This document shows, piece by piece, positions 58,335 through 64,000 of a stretch of 64,000 nt of DNA (position 1 is the first letter of the stretch; each line of letters opens with the position of its first letter). Below the pieces are notes generated by a model, which searched no databases, was not told the origin of the DNA, and worked only from the letters and a program-made list of their open reading frames with translations. Origin of the DNA: Scenedesmus sp. ARA3 (taxonomy: Eukaryota; Chlorophyta; Chlorophyceae; Sphaeropleales; Scenedesmaceae). The DNA lies in contig RWJK01001583.1 of the NCBI GenBank assembly GCA_004335835.1, positions 1 to 64,000 of the forward strand, given 5' to 3'. The translations under genes and the position numbers were made by a program.

Positions 58335-59914
58335 GCGGCAGGAAGCGGCATTGGGAGGTGGGACAAGTGGGTGCAGATGTGGCAGCAGCAGCGGCAGCAG
58401 CAGGCGCGGCCAGTGTAATGCTCACCTTGCATCAATGAATGCACATGCCAGGCATTCTGCCTGCCAAATGGCTGCTATGCCGTCACTGTGCTCCCATGCC
58501 AAGACGCCACAAATATCTCACCAGGAAGATGGTGTGCTTGGGTGCGAAGCCGAAGCGCCTGTTTAGGTCATACACGCTGCTCTTGCATGCAATGCCAGAA
58601 TCAGCCACAGCCTTGCAAGAAAGCCATAAAGCCTCACCAGGAAGATGGTGTGCTTGGGTGCAAAGCCGAAGCGCCTGTCCATGTCATGCACCAGGTCCAC
58701 TGAGAAGGCCAGCAGTGAGGGGTCGTACAGCTCATACTGCGCGTTGTGGGGGTGTGCATGCCAGGTGATGGCGCCTGCAGGATACAGCACAAACACAGCT
58801 GTTGGTTGGCTGCTCTTTAGAGCTGCTGTGAGGCGAGCTTGCACAGTAAGCAGCACACATTGTTTGAAAAGATGTGCCATCAACATCAGGCAGAAAGGGC
58901 CTGCATTGTCACGGTGTGTCATCTCGCTAAGGCTCGTACTATCTTCAGACAGCATCACAGCCAGCACTCAACTTCTCTTCATATGCAGCTAGGCTGGCTC
59001 CTGTGCAGCAACTAACCCGCACCTGACTGTATGCCGCGCAGCACCTTGGCGCGTGTGAAGGGCCCTGGGCAGGCCAGCCCCATGCCCCGGGGGCAGTCCA
59101 GGAACATCGACAGCAGCCAGGCGTGCGTGGTGTAGATGTAGCTGTCCCCATGCGGGCTGACTTGCTGCATCCAATCCGCGTTGTCGACCTGTGGGGAAAG
59201 GGGAGGGGTTTGATGATTGCAAAGCTCAGTGGCGCGCTAAGTGAGGAGGCAAGCATGCCCAGTTGCTGCTGCTGCTGCTGCTGCTGCTCTACAACGCTGC
59301 TGCTGCTGCTCCGCTTGGAGGTACAGAGTGTTGGTGCTCACCGCGAGTGGCAGGTATCTGTTGAAGTACATGTTGAGAACGTTGCTGTCATAGCCGGTGT
59401 AGGGTTCAATGTTGTCAAACCCTGGCATGACATTTGGCGTGCAGTTGCAGCAACAAGACCACAAGTGACAATCAGAGGGATCTATCGCAGTTGCAGGGTG
59501 TTGCAGCTGCATCGCAGTTTGCAGGCATGCGGAGTTCTGCAGCAGCTGCTGCCCGGTGATAGCAAGCATGATGGAGCACACGCATAAGCTCGACGAGCAA
59601 TCTGGGATGATTGGGAGGCTGCAGCCGCCGGCCCCGCCTGTTTGAAACAGCACTGTGCAGCACCGCTGCACAGTGCTGTTTCAGTTCCCCAGTTTTGGTA
59701 CCTATGTCCTGCACAGCATAGAAACATGCACCACAGGTAACTGGGTTAATGAAAAGTTGAACTTTGACCTGGTAGCATCTTGAGAAGCAACAATGAGTGG
59801 ATGGTGGTGACTTACCAAGTGATTGGAGAACACCACATGGATGGTCTTGCCTGCTGCCTCAATAATGGAGCCCAGGCAAGCAACAGCCAGCAATAACGTG
59901 TATAAATGCAACAT
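51735..59914 (-). CDS. Secreted glycoside-hydrolase-like (DUF5054-type) protein, 19 exons
   Basis: Exons 59816-59914, 59702-59708, 59342-59421, 59023-59188, 58638-58774, 58212-58296, 57796-57885, 57159-57272, 56566-56805, 56157-56275, 55627-55682, 55010-55268, 54261-54750, 53796-53985, 53531-53600, 53098-53249, 52647-52812, 52103-52318 and 51735-51809 keep phase throughout and give 936 aa. Residues 1-20 are a signal peptide (MLHLYTLLLAVACLG). The N-terminal half has FSNHLDIGFD at about 29-38, WLLSMFLDCP, ITWHAHPHNAQ, DMDRRFGFAPKHTIF, FIWRDEASG, GYGGIHGG and GDTWVFGV, an order I associate with the GH38-related family annotated DUF5054. The C-terminal half has LLLKVPEHTW, an Ala/Gln insert in exon 13, and GVHFNLMNNVWGTNYVMWVP near the end. 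Role: probably a secreted or vacuolar carbohydrate-active enzyme; substrate unknown. Family name is from memory, the gene structure from phase-consistent splicing. Confidence 0.82.
52034..52090 (+). repeat. Short tandem repeat of about 12-15 nt in last intron
   Basis: Imperfect repeats of CAACAGCATCTT / CAACAGCTTCTT lie just below the exon end at 52103. Confidence 0.65.
52598..52642 (-). repeat. GGATAAAAG tandem repeat after a donor
   Basis: On the coding strand the donor GTGAGG at 52646 is followed at once by about five imperfect units of GATAAAAG-type sequence, unlike the CTG-type repeats elsewhere. Confidence 0.7.
56658..56736 (+). repeat. (CTG)n tract inside an exon
   Basis: About 26 CTG units with one CCG. 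The gene is on the minus strand, so this is CAG read as AGC and encodes poly-Ser between KPGSS and HVVVKAS of the DUF5054-like protein. Confidence 0.9.
57276..57321 (-). repeat. (CTG)n tract forming an intron 3' end
   Basis: On the coding strand about 15 CTG units run into the CAG acceptor of the exon starting at 57272. Confidence 0.9.
59643..59683. repeat. Perfect 18-bp-stem hairpin in intron 2
   Basis: Arms 59643-59660 and 59666-59683 are exact reverse complements (TGAAACAGCACTGTGCAG) around a 5-base loop. It lies 18 bases from the 7-nt microexon. Confidence 0.92.
59702..59708 (-). CDS. 7-nt microexon of the DUF5054-like gene
   Basis: GACATAG between CTGTGCAG and GTACCA. Without it, exon 1 (phase 0) cannot join exon 3 (needs one base). 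With it the junction reads N-H-L-D-I-G-F-D, the expected conserved motif. Confidence 0.85.
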
Positions 59915-60246
59915 CGTGGCAGATCCTGGGGAACAGCTGCTGTGTGTCACGGCTGATCGAAGCAGTACATGATGATGTGTCGAGGCAGAACCAGCAGATG
60001 CCGTTCGATACAGTGCGCTTGCGTGGCGTGGCTAGGACCTGTTGGTGAGTTTAATCGCAAACGTGGTCAGATTTACACGCAGCGTCAAGGGTGTCGCAAC
60101 ATTCTCCTCTTAATGGCGAAAACCCTAAGTGCAACTTGAATTTAACTGAAGCACAGAGTACAGTCCCCACTGCTTTCTGTTTGCTCAGAGCGTTTGTTCT
60201 TCATGTATATGCGATTGTGAAGCGACCAACGCTACCATGCGACAGC
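59915..60246. promoter_or_regulatory. Short divergent promoter region
   Basis: Only about 330 bases separate the start codons of the DUF5054-like gene (-) and the next gene (+), so the two probably share a bidirectional promoter. No TATA box seen. Confidence 0.55.
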
Positions 60247-62350
60247 ATGCAAGCAACAGGGACAGCAGACCCTATCTTGGAGGAGAAGCTTCAAAAGCGA
60301 GCAAAGCACGTACGTCGCAGGGGTGCCACATCCCACTGAATCACATGAATTCCGTTTTGTGCCTACACACACGCAGCAGCTCTAGACACATGGCTGTGAA
60401 TGTGCAGCTGCTGTCATCAGCAGGCCAAACTCAAACAGGTCGGTCCTGCACGCCTGCAGTTGGCAACATGCCTCAAGACTTTTGTCAAAGAGTATCAGCA
60501 GCCTGTTGGAGCAGTGTCACAGGGTGCAGCTGCCGGCAAGGCAGGCAAAGCGGGCGCAGGCAAGGGCAAAGCAGTACAGGGCAAGCCAGCAAATCAAGCT
60601 CCTGCAGGCAAGGGCACGAAAGCTGGGAAGGCACCTAAGGATCCAAAGGTGGGATGCAGGGCATAGTTGACCTGTGGTGTTTGTTTGTGGCATTTGTTTC
60701 TGACTAGGAGTGCTGCACCTTGCGCCAACATTCTGAAGTAACACTGTTTGCACACCAACTGTGCTGGCTTGTGTAGGCTCAAGCATGGGACACGATGCTG
60801 CTGCAGCTAGATGAGCTTGTCAACAAAAGCAAAAGGTGATGCTTGACATATGTGTGTGCTGCAGCATGAATGCTACTAATGCAACAGCATGCAGCACATA
60901 CACAACGTGCCGCAAGCTCCATGCAGCTGCACATAGCCTAAACAACAGGGTGGACAGGAGGCAGAGCCCACACATCGTACTCATGCGGCACAACTGCTGC
61001 TGCAGGTGCAACCTAGAGGACATGTACAGAGCAGTGGCAAGCCTCGAGAGCTTGGAGAAGCAGGTGGGGCAGCTGCAGGCGGCCCTTGCATTCTGCCGGC
61101 AGCATGGCCTCATTAAACATAAGTTATTCTGCCTGCTGCTGGCAGCAGAGACTGCCTGTTAGTAACTTCAAGACAACAGCAGAAAAAGTCAGCAGCCGTT
61201 ATTGCAGCCGCGTCTGCTGGAAATGCAGCATGGTGCTCTGGGAGATGCTCCCAGTCAACCTCTGTGTGCCTGCACGCTCTGCCTCTGATGCTGCAGGCAC
61301 TTGCCAACATCATTGCCACAGCTAGCGCGAAGCTGCTGCCAGAGAAGCAAATGAACGAGGCAGCGCTTGCAGTCAAGAACACGCTGTTTGCAGCAGCTGC
61401 TGCTCACAGCTATCGACAGCAGCAGGTGCGCAGGACAGCAGCAGGCGTGCAGGCCCAGCAGCAGCTGCTGGCGGCAGCTGCCGTCGGCAGTAAACATGCC
61501 TTTGTGAGCACAGCGCGGGCTGTCTTCCTGACGCAGCATAAAGCATGACGCAGCAAAAGCTGAGCAGCTTGTTCACATGTGACAGTGCGTGCAAGCGCAG
61601 CAGCTCCTTGGGGGCGCAGGCAGTAGCAACCCAGACAGCAGCAGCAGCAGCAGCGCAATAGGTTGCCGATAGAACCACACCTGCTTGTGCGCTGTTACAG
61701 GTGCCTGACTCGAGCAGAGCCAGCGCAGAAGCATTCAGGCAGCGCGGCCTGCCAACAGACTGTGGTCTAGATGCAGGTGTGCACTTGCATTGAGATGCAG
61801 CCTGTCTGCTGATGCTGGCGCGCGAAGCAAAGTGTTTGTGCTGGGTATTACTGCCACATATGCATCTGTGCATATGCACAGCCGTAGCGCTCAGCCGTGG
61901 TTGTCACCAGTAGCAGTACACGTGTGTGCTGCAGCTGGCAAATCCATCCTGTGCAGTTGAAAGCAGATCTCGAAACTTCCTGAACGGCCTGTGTCATGTC
62001 ATGCAGGGTTCAGGGTCGGGCAGCTGTTGCGGGCCGGCTACAGCACGGCGGAGTTAGTGCAGAGCAGCACTCCAGAGCTGCGGCACTTGCGCGCAGCAGG
62101 CATCAGGTGTGTGGCTGGCACACCATGCGGCGCTGCTCACTGCACAGGGCCAGCTGCTTACAGCCCAGACGCATTGTGCGCATCGCAACGCAATGCAAGT
62201 GCCATGCATCGCAATGGCGTCAAAGCTCACATGCAGCTGCACTGCAGCACGGTTCTGATCACATGCACCGGTGTGCTCTTGTCCAGCTCTAGGTCCTTGC
62301 GCTCCGCCGGCTAGCTGTAGCTCTACTGCACGTGGCGCTCTTGACATACC

Positions 62351-62391
<41 letters not shown>

Positions 62392-63406
62392 CCTGCTCTC
62401 CCTGTTGGCTGCCGTGCGTGCCTGCAGCGTGCACGACCTGTATGCAAGCCTGCCCCATGATGCAGCAGGCAGCCTGTCTGGTGTGGGTGGTGCCGCAGCG
62501 CTGAGGCAGGCGGGCTACACAGCACTGGCAGTGCAGGCAGGCGCGCCTGATGGGGCAATCAGCATGTGGGACCTGAAGCTTGCAGGATATATGCCAGGCG
62601 GTGGCGCAGCTGCAGGTGCAGCTGGCGGCTGCGAGGACAGGCATAGATCGCGCAGCCGCAGCTTCAATGGCAGTGCAACAGCAGCAGCAGGGACTGCAGC
62701 GAGTAACACCAGCAACAGGGTGTCCGAAAACAAGGCCCAGCAGCAGCAGCAGCAGCAGCAGCTGCGTGCGGATGGGCCTGGCGATGTGGAGTACTTCAGG
62801 CAGCAGGTGAAGCCGTTGATGCACATGCAGCCTGGCAGTGATCTGCCTGAGCTGCTGATAGGCACAAAGGTGAGCGCTGCTACAGCACATTTAGAGTTTG
62901 GAGATTCAACTGACTGCGTCAGCTGCAACTACCCCACAGCGCAGCACAGCGACGCACAGCGCAGAGGCTTTTGCCAACAAATGCACAACAGGTGGGGAGG
63001 CTCAGCATTCGTTTTGCTCCTTTGCAACAGGCCGCATCTTTGCAAGCAAATTGCTGTACGTCTGCTGCTGCTGCTGCTGTTGCAGGAGAAGCTGGTGCTT
63101 GCAGGCAAGGTAGATGCTGCTGAGGAGCCAGCCACAGCAGTCATGCTGGCAGCCAACCCAGTGAAGCTGGCGCAGCAGCGCAAGCGCTCAGCAAACGGCG
63201 CAGCTGCTGCTGCTGCCGGTGCTGGCAGCGGGGTGCCTGGCAGCAGCGCTGCAGGTGGTCTGCTTTCGCTGCAGCTGCCTGGAAGCCCTGGTGGTGGCAG
63301 TGGAGTGGGTGGCGGGCCTCCCACTGCTGCATCGCGTGTGCGGCAGGGGCTTGAGAAGCAGCATACCAGCAGGCTGCGCACTGCATCACAGGAGACAGCT
63401 GAGTGA
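60247..63406 (+). CDS. Unrecognised basic/Ala-rich protein, 9 exons
   Basis: Exons 60247-60309, 60424-60648, 60777-60835, 61006-61063, 61297-61425, 61701-61776, 62007-62106, 62428-62869 and 63086-63406 join in phase to 490 aa. ATG at 60247 (MQATGTADPILEEKLQKRAK). Residues 1-55 are helical. A Lys/Ala/Gly basic stretch follows (GKAGKAGAGKGKAVQGKPAN), like histone-H1 tails. Two helical segments come next (LESLEKQ, KQMNEAALAVKNTLF). Around 245-330 degenerate repeats appear of the type LLRAGYSTAELV, LRHLRAAGISVHDL, LRQAGYTALAV, KLAGYMP, resembling the L-x-x-AGY/F-S-x-x-EL repeats of some algal and protist proteins. The C terminus is Gln/Ala/Gly-rich and basic. The exon-4 donor is a choice: CAG/GTGGGG at 61063 keeps phase; a longer exon is possible. 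No function proposed. Confidence 0.6.
62348..62391 (+). repeat. (CTG)n microsatellite upstream of exon 8
   Basis: About 14 CTG units about 35 bases before the acceptor at 62427. Confidence 0.88.
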
Positions 63407-64000
63407 CTTGGAAGTGTGCAGGCACAGGGTGACACTGATACCTAGCATGCACTGGTGCATGCATGACTGTAGTAATCCAGCTGTGTGAAGCCAATGCCAT
63501 CAGTGCTTGTGTGCAGGCAGTGCTTGTGTGCAGGCAGAGGGGTGTACATGATTTGCCAGCTGATGTGTCAGGCTGTTTGTGTGGATACCTGTTTGTGGGT
63601 GGAACCGCTTTGCAGCAGTGACCGCGCTGAAAGTCACAAACCCATGAACGTGGGCTCAGATGTTGGCTATGTGCACGGTCTGAAACGCACTCCAGCACAA
63701 ATGCACTTGGTCAACATGTGCAGCATTGGACCAGGTCCCTATGCTGGTTGTTTGTTGTGTGCCCTGTGGGCCATCTTGCAGCAGCTTGTCACGTAGGTGT
63801 GACACTTTAAAATTGTGACACTGTAAAGGAACTCGGAGACATAAGATGCTTGTATGTCGTTGCTGAGCTTGGGGTTGCCAGCCAGGCGTTCACTCCTGCT
63901 AGCAACCCTAAAGCAGTAGTATGTGCAGACCAATGAGAAGCAGACGGCAGCTGCTCCAACGCAACGATATCAGCATGTAAAGGCGTCGATGAGCCGAGAC
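63407..64000. other. 3' flank to the window end
   Basis: Presumed 3' UTR and spacer; no further gene seen. Confidence 0.5.
63822..63826 (+). terminator. Candidate TGTAA polyadenylation signal
   Basis: TGTAA about 415 bases after the stop at 63406 of the preceding plus-strand gene. Confidence 0.4.

Larger units (their letters stand above)
56043..58690 (-). repeat. Exon-edge tandem copies in the DUF5054-like gene
   Basis: Exon ending at 58638 (edge 58631-58690) is copied at 58516-58570. The exon 57796-57885 has its end copied at 57684-57728 and 57579-57620 and its start at 57975-58012. Exon 56157-56275 has its donor edge copied at 56043-56068. The intron start beyond 56805 (56801-56875) is copied at 56902-56975. 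Confidence 0.78.

Noticed and set aside
61064..61140. Longer form of exon 4 (VGQLQAALAFCRQHG)
   Set aside because: No donor keeping phase was found at its end, whereas CAG/GTGGGG at 61063 does; kept only as a possibility.

Overview
The window is nuclear DNA of a eukaryotic green alga, most likely a chlorophycean of the Scenedesmus/Tetradesmus/Chlamydomonas kind. The evidence is intron-rich genes with GT-AG splice sites, very abundant CTG/CAG trinucleotide tracts (many inside introns or encoding Ala/Gln/Ser runs), alanine-rich proteins, organelle-targeting leaders, and TGTAA motifs behind several genes. There is nothing bacterial about it: no operons, and genes lie on both strands with long UTR-like spacers. 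The species assignment is inference.

Layout, left to right. (1) 180-3397 (+): Ala/Gln-rich acidic/basic, probably nuclear protein. (2) 5406-8369 (-): major facilitator transporter, 4 exons. (3) 9749-11407 (-): organelle-targeted LEA-like protein, 3 exons. (4) 13357-16459 (+): unrecognised protein, 5 exons. (5) 20391-25838 (-): mitochondrial alanine-glyoxylate aminotransferase (AGXT type), 10 exons. (6) 26353-30627 (-): ASCC2-like CUE-domain protein, 5 exons. (7) 31851-32318 (-): small coiled-coil protein. (8) 33232-36889 (-): Era GTPase, 8 exons. (9) 39020-42290 (-): low-complexity protein ending in a CaaX prenylation box. (10) 43082-50372 (+): ATM1/ABCB7/HMT1-type half ABC transporter, 13 exons. 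(11) 51735-59914 (-): secreted glycoside-hydrolase-like (DUF5054-type) protein, 19 exons including a 7-nt microexon. (12) 60247-63406 (+): unrecognised basic protein, 9 exons. For each model of four or more exons I joined exons so that reading-frame phase is kept at every junction.

The most striking thing is not a gene. In at least eight of the twelve genes, exon edges are present in two to eight diverged tandem copies. Each copy carries the exon end, its splice site and a piece of flanking intron. Three genes end in tandem arrays of their last coding segment with its stop codon (3315-4160, 16382-17337, 50281-50752). The ABC transporter carries two extra in-frame 90-nt Walker-A cassettes, one with the catalytic lysine changed. 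CTG microsatellites form the 3' end of many of the same introns, which suggests repeat-driven local duplication that builds introns and alternative exons. The Era gene is a clean exception.

Other points of interest are a 122-bp near-perfect palindrome at 37481-37602, the microexon restoring a conserved HLDIGFD motif, and a hairpin next to it. Functionally the genes are ordinary housekeeping and accessory genes with no evident shared pathway: photorespiratory glyoxylate handling, ribosome biogenesis, ribosome/transcription quality control, organelle metal/sulfur transport, and secreted hydrolase. Their adjacency looks incidental.
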